Positions 1 to 10,800 of a stretch of 64,000 nt of DNA are shown here, in pieces (positions within the stretch are counted from its first letter, which is position 1; each line of letters begins with the position of its first letter). The position numbers and the translations under genes were made by a program. The stretch is from Sphingorhabdus pulchriflava. Lineage in GTDB: Bacteria; Pseudomonadota; Alphaproteobacteria; Sphingomonadales; Sphingomonadaceae. Location of the stretch: assembly GCF_003367235.1 (NCBI RefSeq), contig NZ_QRGP01000001.1, positions 1 through 64,000 of the forward strand, given 5' to 3'. The notes below the pieces were generated by a model. That model worked only from the letters and a program-made list of their open reading frames with translations. It did not search any database and was not told the DNA's origin.

Positions 1-333
1 CAGTCGAAGATCATCGAGACAACCCCGCCGCGCAGCGGCCGAACAGGAAACGGCACCCTTGCACGGCGCGACGCCGACGGACGCCCTGCGCCCGGACCTG
101 TGGGCCAGCGGGCGTCCGGCCAGGAGAGAGGCAAGAGTGCCTGCGGGTCAGCCTAAAAACGCCGCACCCTCAGGAGCGCGCAGCGCGGGACAGAGTGCGT
201 CCTTTGAAAATTCCGCTCAATTTCCTACGCTCCCGATCGTCACCCGAAGGGCCAAGACTACAGGCTTGGTTCGCGTGAGCGAATAGAGCGGGTTGCCCGA
301 AGGGCAGCGCGATGAAACCGTAACTCGGTCTAT
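1..333. other. Non-coding, GC-rich flank
   Basis: No convincing gene is seen here. The only sizeable open frame (59-286, + strand) has a low-complexity Arg/Ala/Pro translation without family features. The stretch contains inverted repeats: GGACGCCC near 79 pairs with GGGCGTCC near 111, and CCCGAAGGGCC-like hairpins lie near 243 and 296. It sits downstream of the accessory operon and may be part of the same imported region. Confidence 0.4.
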
Positions 334-2472
334 CTATGCCGCTTTGAAGCGTTTCGACAGAAAGGCCGGAATTTCGCTCAAGGGCATCTCGGGCGACGAA
401 TTGCCGCTGCGAACATACAGCCGCTCATAGCCGACGCCGTTCTTGTCCTTACCGGACACGATGATTGCAGCATCTGACGGACGGACCTCGATCTTGCAGA
501 TTTCGACGCCAGCCACCTCGGGAAAGCTGATCTTCAGTTTCCCCGCCGTGAAATTCTGGCCGAAGGCTTGTGCGAACAAATTTCGCAAATGGATCTCGAA
601 ACGATCCCGGTCGGCGTCGCCAAGGCAAGCGAAATCCTGCTCCAGCCCCACCGCGTCGCCGCTGTCGGCCACGCCAATCAGCAAGGTGCCCCCATCGAAG
701 CTGTTGCCGAAGGCCGCAATGGTCTTGACGACCACTGCCTCAAGTTCCTTGTTCACCCGGCCTTCGTTCACGTCCCAGCGCAGGGTTTGCTTAAACTCCA
801 GCTCTTCGCTTTCACCCTCGCTGATCATTTCCTCAAGTGTGATGGGCACGTCGCCGACGGCTAGATCGGTAATCGAACTCAGGAATCCATTGAGTTCGGA
901 AGCCAGCATTTCGCGCCGCCTCTCAAGGAAGCGTTCGTAGTTTTCTAGTTTCCACAGTTCGGGATCATCTGGAATGCACTGACGCGCCAGCGAGTCCGGA
1001 TTCTTGGCAGCGATTTCTGCGAGGTAGTCCTCCGCATTGGTCGCGCTTTTCGTCCGGTTGGCGATCTGCGTCAGAATCGCCCGGTTGGTGATTTCTTGCG
1101 CGAGCGCGTATTTGATCCGATTATCGGTTCCGTATCCGGCGGCCTTGAGCTTCGAGAACGGGAAAATATGATCGTTCTCCAGCGCGTATTTCTTGCCCAT
1201 CGACTGCGAGAGCTTGATGCCGGTCGTGAAGCAGGTCGCGCCTTTGCTTTTGAAATACCAGCGCATCATTGGGTAGAGCGGATGCGAAATCGCTCTTCCG
1301 ACAAACTCGTCCGGGCTGATTTCCAGCGTCCTCTCGTCCTTGATGATTTGCAACAGATCATCGAACGGCTGGGTTGAATCCTTGACGACCTTGAGATCGC
1401 GGTCGAGCTTCTGCGGTAGCTGGCTGACGTAGCGTGTCCGGATTTGCGCGTAATAGAACCACTTGACCAGTTTCTTGATCTGCAAGCCGGTCAGATGCCC
1501 GTCCTGCTGGAAGCAGTAGGTAATGATCGGAATCAGCGCGTAGATCGAGTTCACCTCATCGGTGTGGTCGATGAAGGCGTGCGACTGCATGATGTTGGCG
1601 ACATAATCGAGCGTCTGCGATTCCAGCTTTTTCCAGGCCTCCTGAATCGGCCCGTCATTCTTCTGGTCATGCAGGAAGTGCATGTTCGAGCCGGAGTGAT
1701 AGAGACAGGCGAGCAGGGCATAGACGATGAAATCGAGCTTGAAGGTGTATCCGCGCTTTTCCAGTTCGGTCAGCTTCGCCTTGAAAATGTCGCGGGCCTG
1801 CGGCCAGTATCCGGAAATCTGCGCCAGGGCCAACTCCGCCTCGGTCAAGGAAACGCCGCTGGCGTTCACCTTGTAGAAGATGTCGATGGCCTCGCGTATG
1901 CTGGCCTTCACAGGAATGGTCTGTTCGGGGAACTCCCGGTCGAGGATGTTCTCGATCGACTTCACATTGTCGTCGATCAGGTCGTCGCGCTCGCGCGGAA
2001 CCTCCTCGCCCCTGTCCTCCAGCGAGCGGACAACATCCTTGGCGCGAACCTTGCGTTGAAAAATATCGGTCAGATTTTGCCAGCGCGGGTCATTCTCCAT
2101 CTTGAGCTTCTTGTAATACTCCAGCTCTCGCGTTTCGACGTTCACATAGAGACCGCGCGTGTCATTGAGGATTTCGGGAGCGGTATAATAGGGCGGCAGG
2201 TCTCCGCGAATGAGCATATAGAGCGTCGTCAACCGCTGCTGTCCGTCCAGCAGTATCCTGACCGCCCCCTGCTTCTCGTTGTATTTGTGCGGTCCCTTCA
2301 ATTCCGGTGGCGTGTTGGTTTCCCAGGTCAGCATGGTGCCGGTCGGATATTCCTTGATCAGCGAATCCACGAGCTGCTTGGCATCGTCGCGCTTCCAGAC
2401 GTATTCGCGCTGGAACGCCGGGACGAAGAGCTGCTTTTCGTCGATCTTGTCGAGGGCCTGAGATATCTTCAC
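334..2472 (-). CDS. DUF262/HNH protein fused to AlbA_2 (Schlafen-like) domain
   Basis: A 712-residue protein. The N-terminus is a DUF262 (GmrS-type) domain with the FQREYVWK segment near residues 20-27 and the diagnostic DGQQR at 76-80; in this family that motif belongs to a ParB/Srx-like nucleotide-binding fold. Around residue 435 the ENDHIFPFSK segment, followed by an Asn-rich NRAILT/NRTKS region, matches the DUF1524 His-Me (HNH) nuclease. From about residue 552 an ELEFKQTLRWD start and GGTLLIGVAD match an AlbA_2/Schlafen-like putative DNA-binding domain. DUF262-DUF1524 proteins include modification-dependent restriction enzymes (GmrSD) and SspE; the C-terminal AlbA_2 is an extra. It is the last gene of the leftward operon, 3 bp after the helicase stop. 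Role as a defence effector is inferred. Confidence 0.85.
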   Translation of the reverse strand: MKISQALDKIDEKQLFVPAFQREYVWKRDDAKQLVDSLIKEYPTGTMLTWETNTPPELKGPHKYNEKQGAVRILLDGQQRLTTLYMLIRGDLPPYYTAPEILNDTRGLYVNVETRELEYYKKLKMENDPRWQNLTDIFQRKVRAKDVVRSLEDRGEEVPRERDDLIDDNVKSIENILDREFPEQTIPVKASIREAIDIFYKVNASGVSLTEAELALAQISGYWPQARDIFKAKLTELEKRGYTFKLDFIVYALLACLYHSGSNMHFLHDQKNDGPIQEAWKKLESQTLDYVANIMQSHAFIDHTDEVNSIYALIPIITYCFQQDGHLTGLQIKKLVKWFYYAQIRTRYVSQLPQKLDRDLKVVKDSTQPFDDLLQIIKDERTLEISPDEFVGRAISHPLYPMMRWYFKSKGATCFTTGIKLSQSMGKKYALENDHIFPFSKLKAAGYGTDNRIKYALAQEITNRAILTQIANRTKSATNAEDYLAEIAAKNPDSLARQCIPDDPELWKLENYERFLERRREMLASELNGFLSSITDLAVGDVPITLEEMISEGESEELEFKQTLRWDVNEGRVNKELEAVVVKTIAAFGNSFDGGTLLIGVADSGDAVGLEQDFACLGDADRDRFEIHLRNLFAQAFGQNFTAGKLKISFPEVAGVEICKIEVRPSDAAIIVSGKDKNGVGYERLYVRSGNSSPEMPLSEIPAFLSKRFKAA

Positions 2473-2475
2473 CGG

Positions 2476-5400
2476 TTAATCCTTTAGTTCCTGTTCCTGC
2501 CTCACGCCGCCAATCCGGCGATGCAGCCCTACCCCGACATTTTCGACGAGGCCGCGGGCGTAAAGCGAATTGCTGCGGCCAATTCGGGTCAGCGCATTAT
2601 TGACGAGCTCTTCCCATTTTTCTTCGCGGGGACGCGACGGAGACCGCTTCCGATCGCCCGGTGTCAGCGCAATCAATTCCGGTATCCGCGCCTTCAACTG
2701 CGCATTGGTCCAAATTTGGCCATCACTCATAAGTTGGAGAATAGCGTCCTGAACCTGTGCCTCCGTTGTTCGCAACTGGTCGGTTGCTGGCCCAATCTGG
2801 GGACTCAGCGGGAGGTTGCCTTCTTCGACCGGAACGTCGGTGATCGTCAGTGTGCGAGTGGCCGATTCTGAAGCTGGCTCATCGGCCAACGTAATTGGCG
2901 TATCTTGCCCATCACCGCCGGCTTCGATCAGGTCTTCCCCAAAGCCGACCGAGCTCCATTCCTTGTATTCGGTGTAGACCGTAGATCGCCGACCTGCCGC
3001 TCTGGGCTTGATGTCCATCGAGTCAAGGAGCGTGCACAGTTCGTCGAGGACAGCTTGGCTTTCGCGCACAAAGCGCGAGGCAAAACAGCGCCAGAAGCGC
3101 CACCCGGCGCGTTCGAGTGTTCGCTGGCGCTGCATATCCGCAGGCCATTGTTCCGGTCCGTGGTAGCGGTCACCGTCACATTCGATGGCGAGCCGACGAT
3201 CATCATCGCCTTCGACCACTATGTCGATGCGATGCTGACCGACCCGTACCTGAGTATCAAGAGTATATCCCCGGTCATGCAAGGCATCGAAAATCTCGCG
3301 CTCGAAGTCAGATTCACAGCGCAGCCGGGCATCTGCCGCTTCGTCGGTGTCGTTCGGGAAAGGCGAGCGGAAATGCTCGAGCAAGGCACGGCGAAGTTTA
3401 TCGGCGGGACTAAGCTGCTCAAGCTCGATCGATCGAACAAGAATCATCCTTTCGCGCGCACGGGACGCTGCCACGTTGAAGCGTTGCTCGAAGGCCAGCC
3501 CACTCAACGCCGATGCATTGCCGGGCGTTGCGACCATCGAAAGGAACATGATGTCCCGTTCGTCGCCCTGGAAGGTCGCAGGGTCGCCGACCCGCACCCG
3601 ATATTTTTCGATGAAGGGTATGCCGAGATCGTTCTCGATCCGGCTATAGATCAACGCTGCTTGGTCGGTTCCCAACAGCGTCGTCACACCAATGCTCCGC
3701 CCGTCAAATGATGGATCGTCGGCGATACACCGCAATTCCTCAATGACGTAATCGGCTTCAGGCGGGTTGGTCTTGCTGCGTCCCTTGCGATAGCCATCAA
3801 CCACGAGAACATCGGACAGAACAGGATCGAGGCGCTCCGAAGCTTTGGAAAGACGCAACGGGCAAAGCTCGTTGCGGTAGAATTGGCGCTTCGAAAATTC
3901 AATGATCGGCGCAGCGCATCGGAAATGCTCGCGCAACATGAAACGATCAGCCCCAAAGATGACGCTCGCCAGGTCATACAGCGAGCTTTCCTGACGCATC
4001 GGTTCGATGAACAGCGGCACCTGCATTGAAAGGAAGCGCGTCGCCAGCGCATTCGACTGTTCCATGTTCAGGCCGACATTGTCCGGGCTGACCTGCTTGT
4101 CGTCTCCAACAACGAGTATCTGCTTTGCCCGGAACAATGCAGGAAGCGCTGACAGCGTCGATTGCGACGCCTCATCAACAATCACCAGATCGAAGATGCC
4201 GAGTTCGGCCGGAAGGGACTCCGAGACGCGGCTATGGGGCATGATCCAGCAAGGCAATGCGCTCTTGACGGCATCTGCCGCGTTGCGCGCCGTTTTACGA
4301 TGACGATTTGCGCTCTTGCCGGTTCCGCGCCCGATCTTGCCCACCGCAACTGCATAAGCGGCCAACGCTTGCATGACGCTGGGCGAAGCTTTTTCCTTCA
4401 GCGCCCGCCATGTCCGCTGTTCAATCGTGCGAATGTAAGTCTTTGAAAGGTCGGCCTCGGCCTGCTCTCGCTGCTTGTGGAGTTGCCGCAATCGTGCCGA
4501 TTGGTTCGATTCCTCAAGCCAGCGGTCAAGTCGGCGCAACCGCCAGCGTTGCCGCCAATCGCCGGGACACAATAGGTCGACAGCGCCCGCCGGCGTCGAC
4601 AAAAGCTGCGCTGCCCATAGTGGAGCGCCGCTATCCTTGATCTGGCCCGATATGGTGCGAATCGTCTCCCAATGCTGTTGCAACCCATGCAAATGGGCGA
4701 TCCTTGCGGAACTGCGCGAGACTTCCGCCGCCAACACCTGCCGGGTCAAAACCTGTTCGCCTATACGTGCGGCCAAGGTGCGGACATCTTCATGAATGGC
4801 TGTATCGCCTCGACCAACGGATTGAAGCAGCGATTTACGCATCGACCGAGCTGTCTGGAGCCCGGCCAGTTCGAGGTGAACGTGAAGGCAGTCGAGGACG
4901 TCAGCGGGATCTGAGTGTTGATCGATCGGTCCACGCCAACGCGGCATCAAAGTCCGAACCTCGTGGGTCAGGCGCTCGGCATCGGTGATGAGCACCGAGA
5001 GCGCATCTAGGCGGTCTAGCAGCTTCAAGGCATCGCGCCCCGCCGCCGTGCCAGTCGCCGTGATCGCAGGCAAACCCGTCCCGGAGCAAGCGTGGTTCCA
5101 ACTCTGCACAAAGCTGTGCGCTCGATCAGTCGCATCAATGAAGCGGGCGATGGCTTGCCAATCGCTGGCCAGCGATGGAGCCTTACCTTTGAGCCTGACT
5201 GCCGCGATATGGATTTTTGTCGTGCGGGCGAACAGACCGGCAAGCGCACCCAAACCTGTCCCGCCTTCAGCCAGATCGGTCACGCTTGTCCTGAAACGCG
5301 GATCATCAAGACAATTGTCAGACAGCACGACAGGTCGGGTCAGAAAGAAGCGCTGATCCTCCTCCAACGCACTGGCTTCATCGCGGAGCTGAAGCAAGGC

Positions 5401-7893
5401 TTCGCGTATGGGAGCACCTGCCGGGTCCATGAGGTCCACAAGGGCCGAGTCGAGCGGACTTGAAGACCTGTCGAGGTCGAGACGACGCTGATTCCACGCA
5501 GAAAGCTGCTTTTCGGTGGACTCCGCTAAAGCGATTGTTTGTGACTGTGTGTCCCGCAGCCGCCAAACCCCGCCATCGGCAATCGTCTGCTCAATGCTCG
5601 CCGCCTTTTGCAAGCTGTCATGTGCTGCAAGAATGGCATCGACATCGGCCAACAAGTCGAGCGGGGGAAGCGTCTTGCCAAGATAGCAGAGGTCATCGCC
5701 AACGGCTTGGCGCGCAGCGCGCAATGAGGCGACATCTTCATCGTTGAAACGGGGTTCAAAATCGCTCGCCGGGCCTATGGCATCCGGCAACCATGTCGCA
5801 TTCTCCCCCGCAGCCAAAACTTCGCGCGCGGCTTCGAGCGGTTCAATCCTTTGCCCGTCCATTTCCAGTTTGGAGAGCGCCGCACGACCGATTTGTTCGG
5901 TTTCGCGATCATTCGCGGCGAGCTGGCGATGCAGACCGTCGATCTTGGCCTCAAGGCTCGCGATCTCCGCGTCGAGCTCTGATTTACGCAGATGCTGAAG
6001 CCGCTCGGAGATGAGATCAACCGATCCGCGAAACTGGCGAAGGCCCTCGCGGTCGCTATCCAGCAGGCTCACGGCCAGCGGGCGGATTTGCGCAGGAAGC
6101 TGGTCCTGTAGCACCCGAAGCGCGGGCGACTTCTGTGATGTCACCAGCACCCGCCGCCCGGTTGCCAGATAGTGGCTGATGATATTGGCAATGGTGTGGG
6201 TCTTGCCGGTTCCCGGCGGCCCTTGCACGACAACGCCATCTCGCACTGCGAGGCGCTGCGCGATCTGGACCTGTTCGGCATTGAAAGGCTTCGGGAAGAA
6301 CAGCTCTTCGCCTGACCCGTCAGAAGAAGTGGCGCCGGGGATGCTATTGATCCCCCGAAATGTCGGGAAATCCTCATTCTGCAACTCGCGGGACGGGTTA
6401 GTGAACAGCGCGGCGATGGCGGGCGGGATATCAATCTTGCCTTCGCTGCTTTCCAGCAAATCGCGAAACGCGAGCAAGTCGGCCATCAACTGAGTGGCGC
6501 GCCGCTCTCGCTGAAGGAAAGCGAAACCGTCGGTGATGCGCAGTTCCCCGCCGGGCACCGGAAGCGGAAGCGAACTCCCATCTTCGCCACGGGCATATTG
6601 CGCACCGGGGTCGAGCAAGGCAGCTGCATTTTGCAGAATCGGCTCGAAGGTTGAACGAACGAATGGAGAGAGAGAATCGTCGTCGAGTTCCTCGATGTGG
6701 CGCATCGCCTGCCTGCGCCACACATCCACCTGAACGAGCCCAAGGGCATCGAGAGGGTCCGCTTCCACACCGGGGCGGGCCTCGGCCCTCGGAATGAGCG
6801 AAATAACGTGGCTGACTGATTCGAGTTCTATGTCCAGCGGGATTGTCAGAAGCGGATAAAGCAGCCGCTTGCCCGAGCGGAACAAACCCGCATAGCCAAG
6901 ACCACAGACCAGTTCCTGCGGAATGCCATCGGGCGCGGCAAGCGCCTGACGCAATGCGAACAGCGCGCTATAAAAACCTATCGTCTTGCGGCGCGGAACT
7001 TCAATCTCGGCCCATTCGGCCCAAGGTCCTGCGATGTATGCCGCAAGGCCGTCGCGCAGCGCATCGGCTTCGGCATAGTCGTCGAGATCAAGTCCGGCAG
7101 CTTCATCGTCCAAGACGATTTCTGCGGCCTTGCATTCGGCAGCCGACAGCCGTTCGCGCAGTCGAGGTTCACGGGCGGGGTCGTCGGACAGTACCAACCA
7201 CGCCTTCAAAAGCTGGCCCGCCGGTTCTGGCGGCGGTTTTCGGTTGAGGCGTTCAACCGTCAGGAATGCAACGTCCTCACCCGATGCCCGGTTGAACGCA
7301 ATGCCGGGCAATGCCGCCAATTCATCATGCGTGCGGTGGAGCGCGCGGTGATCGGCAACATCGGTGACGAGCTTAAGTTTGTCCTTCTCGACCGCAATGA
7401 CATAGTCGATCAGATCGAGCATCCGTGAAAGGACAAGTGGATCGGCCGCATCGACCGTTTGGGAAGGTGCAGCGGACATCGAACTCCGATCAATCTTTGC
7501 AGCCGGTTCTGCCTCTTCGGGCGTCGGCGCGACCTCTTCAGCAATCGGGATCACCTGGGCGCGATCTTCAGGTTCCGGCTCTGGCTCGATTTCCAGCTTG
7601 GCTCTGAGCGCATCAAGTCTGTTGCGGCGAGGATTGCGGGTCGGCGAATGGTCAGCGCCCAGCGCCGATGTTTCAGGCAATGCAGAAGGCGCAACCGGTT
7701 GGAGCGAAAGCTGAAGCTCAAGGCCGTCGAGAATGGATGTGATCTTTGCACGGAGGCGATGGGCACGATCGGTATCGCGATGGTGCAGCTCGGCGGCAAT
7801 GATTTCCAGCCGCTGCCGGTCAAGACGATGCTGCTCGACCAGCTGTTCAAGCTGGGCAATCGAATCCTGAAAATGCGGCCGCCCACCACTCAT
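2476..7893 (-). CDS. Large SF1 (DNA2/UPF1-type) helicase with C-terminal MTES_1575/Vsr-like nuclease
   Basis: A 1805-residue protein. Walker A GPPGTGKTHT lies near residue 560, and the helicase is split by a long insertion before Walker B (VIVDEAS, about 1238) and the GDDKQVSP motif III. The late motifs include FQGDERDIMFLS and FNVAASRARERMILV, typical of SF1B UPF1/DNA2 helicases. At about residues 1510-1600 a DFEREIF start, an RIDIVV...LAIECDGD core and a WRFWRC end fit the REase_MTES_1575 (Vsr/DUF559-like) nuclease. The last ~100 residues look like a winged-helix domain. The N-terminal 550 residues are unassigned. It overlaps the methyltransferase stop by 4 bp (ATGA), so the two are probably translationally coupled. 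A DNA-unwinding nuclease in a restriction-like defence system is the likely role. Confidence 0.85.
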   Translation of the reverse strand: MSGGRPHFQDSIAQLEQLVEQHRLDRQRLEIIAAELHHRDTDRAHRLRAKITSILDGLELQLSLQPVAPSALPETSALGADHSPTRNPRRNRLDALRAKLEIEPEPEPEDRAQVIPIAEEVAPTPEEAEPAAKIDRSSMSAAPSQTVDAADPLVLSRMLDLIDYVIAVEKDKLKLVTDVADHRALHRTHDELAALPGIAFNRASGEDVAFLTVERLNRKPPPEPAGQLLKAWLVLSDDPAREPRLRERLSAAECKAAEIVLDDEAAGLDLDDYAEADALRDGLAAYIAGPWAEWAEIEVPRRKTIGFYSALFALRQALAAPDGIPQELVCGLGYAGLFRSGKRLLYPLLTIPLDIELESVSHVISLIPRAEARPGVEADPLDALGLVQVDVWRRQAMRHIEELDDDSLSPFVRSTFEPILQNAAALLDPGAQYARGEDGSSLPLPVPGGELRITDGFAFLQRERRATQLMADLLAFRDLLESSEGKIDIPPAIAALFTNPSRELQNEDFPTFRGINSIPGATSSDGSGEELFFPKPFNAEQVQIAQRLAVRDGVVVQGPPGTGKTHTIANIISHYLATGRRVLVTSQKSPALRVLQDQLPAQIRPLAVSLLDSDREGLRQFRGSVDLISERLQHLRKSELDAEIASLEAKIDGLHRQLAANDRETEQIGRAALSKLEMDGQRIEPLEAAREVLAAGENATWLPDAIGPASDFEPRFNDEDVASLRAARQAVGDDLCYLGKTLPPLDLLADVDAILAAHDSLQKAASIEQTIADGGVWRLRDTQSQTIALAESTEKQLSAWNQRRLDLDRSSSPLDSALVDLMDPAGAPIREALLQLRDEASALEEDQRFFLTRPVVLSDNCLDDPRFRTSVTDLAEGGTGLGALAGLFARTTKIHIAAVRLKGKAPSLASDWQAIARFIDATDRAHSFVQSWNHACSGTGLPAITATGTAAGRDALKLLDRLDALSVLITDAERLTHEVRTLMPRWRGPIDQHSDPADVLDCLHVHLELAGLQTARSMRKSLLQSVGRGDTAIHEDVRTLAARIGEQVLTRQVLAAEVSRSSARIAHLHGLQQHWETIRTISGQIKDSGAPLWAAQLLSTPAGAVDLLCPGDWRQRWRLRRLDRWLEESNQSARLRQLHKQREQAEADLSKTYIRTIEQRTWRALKEKASPSVMQALAAYAVAVGKIGRGTGKSANRHRKTARNAADAVKSALPCWIMPHSRVSESLPAELGIFDLVIVDEASQSTLSALPALFRAKQILVVGDDKQVSPDNVGLNMEQSNALATRFLSMQVPLFIEPMRQESSLYDLASVIFGADRFMLREHFRCAAPIIEFSKRQFYRNELCPLRLSKASERLDPVLSDVLVVDGYRKGRSKTNPPEADYVIEELRCIADDPSFDGRSIGVTTLLGTDQAALIYSRIENDLGIPFIEKYRVRVGDPATFQGDERDIMFLSMVATPGNASALSGLAFEQRFNVAASRARERMILVRSIELEQLSPADKLRRALLEHFRSPFPNDTDEAADARLRCESDFEREIFDALHDRGYTLDTQVRVGQHRIDIVVEGDDDRRLAIECDGDRYHGPEQWPADMQRQRTLERAGWRFWRCFASRFVRESQAVLDELCTLLDSMDIKPRAAGRRSTVYTEYKEWSSVGFGEDLIEAGGDGQDTPITLADEPASESATRTLTITDVPVEEGNLPLSPQIGPATDQLRTTEAQVQDAILQLMSDGQIWTNAQLKARIPELIALTPGDRKRSPSRPREEKWEELVNNALTRIGRSNSLYARGLVENVGVGLHRRIGGVRQEQELKD

Positions 7894-10800
7894 GCCGCAA
7901 ACCGCCCGTCGGCGAGTTTGCGGGCCTGCCCGATGGCTGCCAGAGCATCCAGCACCGGGGTAACGCCCTTGGCGTTGGTGCCTTTGATGGCGCGGGCGAT
8001 TTCGTTGGGGTGTTGCGGGGTCTGCGAAGCGGCGAGGATTGCGGCGACGGTGCTGACTTGCTCCGCCAGAGTTTTTGGCCAGGGGATGATTGTCGCGGGC
8101 GCGGCGGCGGGGGTGTCGCCAAGGTCGAGGGTAGCGTTGACTTGGGGGGCCGCGGCACCGGGCGACTGGAACTCGGGGCGGAGCCAGCGGATTTGGCCTT
8201 TGGCCTCCTCGGCGGCGCGAACCTTGTTCAGCGCCACGAGGCGGGTGAGAATGTCTTCGTCAGAGAGATCGGCAGGCCAGCCATAGGCTTCGGCGACGGC
8301 GCTATCTATGGCGTCGTGATGCTGGCGGATCAGCGTCACCAGCCCGCGATCATGCACGTCGCGCTCCTTGTCAGTCAGCGCACGGCCTGCTTTTAGCGCC
8401 TCCAGCACATTGTAGAGGCCGGTCAGGGTCAGATCGTCATGCGCGGTCAGCACCTGCTTACGCAGCGCGTCGAGCGCCTCGGCCTCGGCGCGGATGCGGG
8501 CTTTGAGCGGTTCGGGGACATCTGCCGGGAAGGGAAATGGATCAAAGCAGCGGCTTTTCACATAGACCGGATCGTCGCCCATCCCGAGCCGCCCACCGCT
8601 TTCAATGGCCCAAGGGACGTGGAAGCGACTGGACAGAACACCAAGAAAATAGGCGTCGTCCAAGGCGATGCAGGCCAACTTGTTATCCGGCAAGATCGAC
8701 ATGGGCAGGAACTGGAAGACACGATGCTTGGCGGTTTCGATGGTGGCGATGTATCGCGTTACACCTGCCAGTGCGCGGCGCAGTTCGGAGCGGGGTTCGC
8801 CGAACAGCCACCAATTGTCACGATAGCTGGCGCGGTTGTTCTGCTCGCGGTGCGGCTTAACCGTAGTCGCAACATGCTGATAGACCGCCGGATAGCGATC
8901 CCGCATTTGCGCTTCGCTCAAGCCGTAAAGGTCAATCACCTTCACCCCACGCGGATGCGAGGCAAGATCGCGACCGTTGCGATAATCGAAGATCACCGCT
9001 TCATTCCCGTCTGTGCCGGTGCGAATGTAGGCTGGTTGCGGGCCAGTGATTTGAACCTGCGAAAGCGCGTCCGCCTGCTCGGGCGTGACGATGAAGCCGT
9101 CGCCATGAAGTTTGACACCCGGCGAGCAAAGGCCCTCGTTCGCATTCAACGCCATTGTCGATGTCACGTCCGCGCCAATGCGAAGATCGGGGCCGATCAG
9201 GCCGATGTTGATACCGAACGTGACAGTCTGCGGTGCATCGCTTTCATCCAAAACAGTTTGCATCATGCCGGACTCGCGGCCTGACCTTGCTTGCGGTTCC
9301 GCCACAGTCATGGCGATACGCACCGCTGCACCGTCCTTCTCGTCCACCCAAGGGTGATTGGGGATGGCGAAGCGCAGGCTGACACCAGCTTTTGCGTCAA
9401 GATGCCTGGCGATCACCCGGCGACTGAATACTTGCGTGATGCTGTTAGTGGTGACGAAGCCGAAACGGCGGGTCTTTTCCTTGCGCGTGGCAAGCGCCGC
9501 CTTGTCCCACCAGTGCATGACAAAATCGGCGGATTCGGGAACATCGGTGGTCTTGAACAGGGCATCGAAATATCCGTCGCCCAAGCGTTCGCGCACATCC
9601 TTGCCGCCTATGAAGGGCGGATTGCCGACGATAAAGGTGGCCTTGGGCCATTTCGCCGCCTTGGGCGCGACATACCGCTCGACCTCCACCCGCGCATCCT
9701 CATCGGGAACCTTCTTGCCGGTGACAGGATGCAGCTTCATCGTCTCGCCGTCCCAGCGGGTGAGCGGCTTGCCATGCTCGTCCCGCTCCAGCACCTTCTT
9801 GTCCCAAGTGATCAAGGCATCACGGTTCTCGATGGTCTTCACGTCGCGCAGCACAGGTTCGGGCGGCACTTTGCCTTCGCCGTTCACCCTGAAATGCCAT
9901 TGCAGATAGCCGATCCACAGCACGAGTTGGGCAATCGCCGCCGCGCGCGGGTTAATCTCTATACCGAGGAAGTTTTCGGGCGTGATGGTGTGACCGCTCA
10001 GCTCCGCAACGGTCTGCTTTTCGCCTTCAGGCGCGAGTTCGGCGAGCCGCCCGATCACTTCGCCCTCCAGCTCCTTCATCCGCGCGAGCGCAACATAGAG
10101 GAAGTTGCCGGTGCCGCAGGCGGGATCGAGCACTTTGGTCTGCGCGAGTTGCGCGTGGAACTTCTCGATGACAGCGTGCGCCTCATCCGCCTTGCCCGCC
10201 TCGATTAACTGGCCAGCGGCGGCCTGCACCCCCGCCCAGTCGGCGCGCAGGGGCTCCATGATCGTGGGCATGACCAGCCGTTCCACATAGGCGCGCGGCG
10301 TATAATGCGCGCCGAGCTTGGCGCGTTCCTTGCCGTCAAGCGCGCGTTCAAGCAGGGTGCCGAAGATCGCGGGTTCGACATGGTTCCACTTGTGCGTCGC
10401 CGCCTCGATCAACAGGCCGATCTCGTCGGCATTGAGTGCAATCGCAGTGGTATCCTTGAACAGATAGCCGTTGAAACGCAGCACGGTTTCACCAGCCTCG
10501 CCAAGAACGCCTGCCAGTCCGCCCTTGTCCATCGCGTGCCACAGCGATGACAGGTTCGGCGCGAAATTCTCCGGGCGCTTCTGCATCCGGGTGAGGAAGT
10601 TCGTGAAGCTGCCTTCGGGGATGAGCTGCACATCCTCGGCAAACATCGTGAACAGGCAGCGCATCAGAAAATCGGCAACGCGGGTGGGGTTCTGCTCGCG
10701 CTTTTCGAGCCGCTTGGACAGTTCGGCGAGATGCCCCGCAATCTCGCGGGTGACGCGCGCGGCTTCCTTCGATGGATCGAGGCTGAGCGGGTCGGTCCAG

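Noticed and set aside
59-286. 75-residue + strand frame at the left end
   Set aside because: Low-complexity Arg/Ala/Pro composition, no ribosome site, and it spans inverted repeats.
1444-2487. 347-residue open frame on the + strand opposite the DUF262 gene
   Set aside because: It is the antisense of a gene with clear motifs; its translation has no family features and is an effect of GC-rich codon use.
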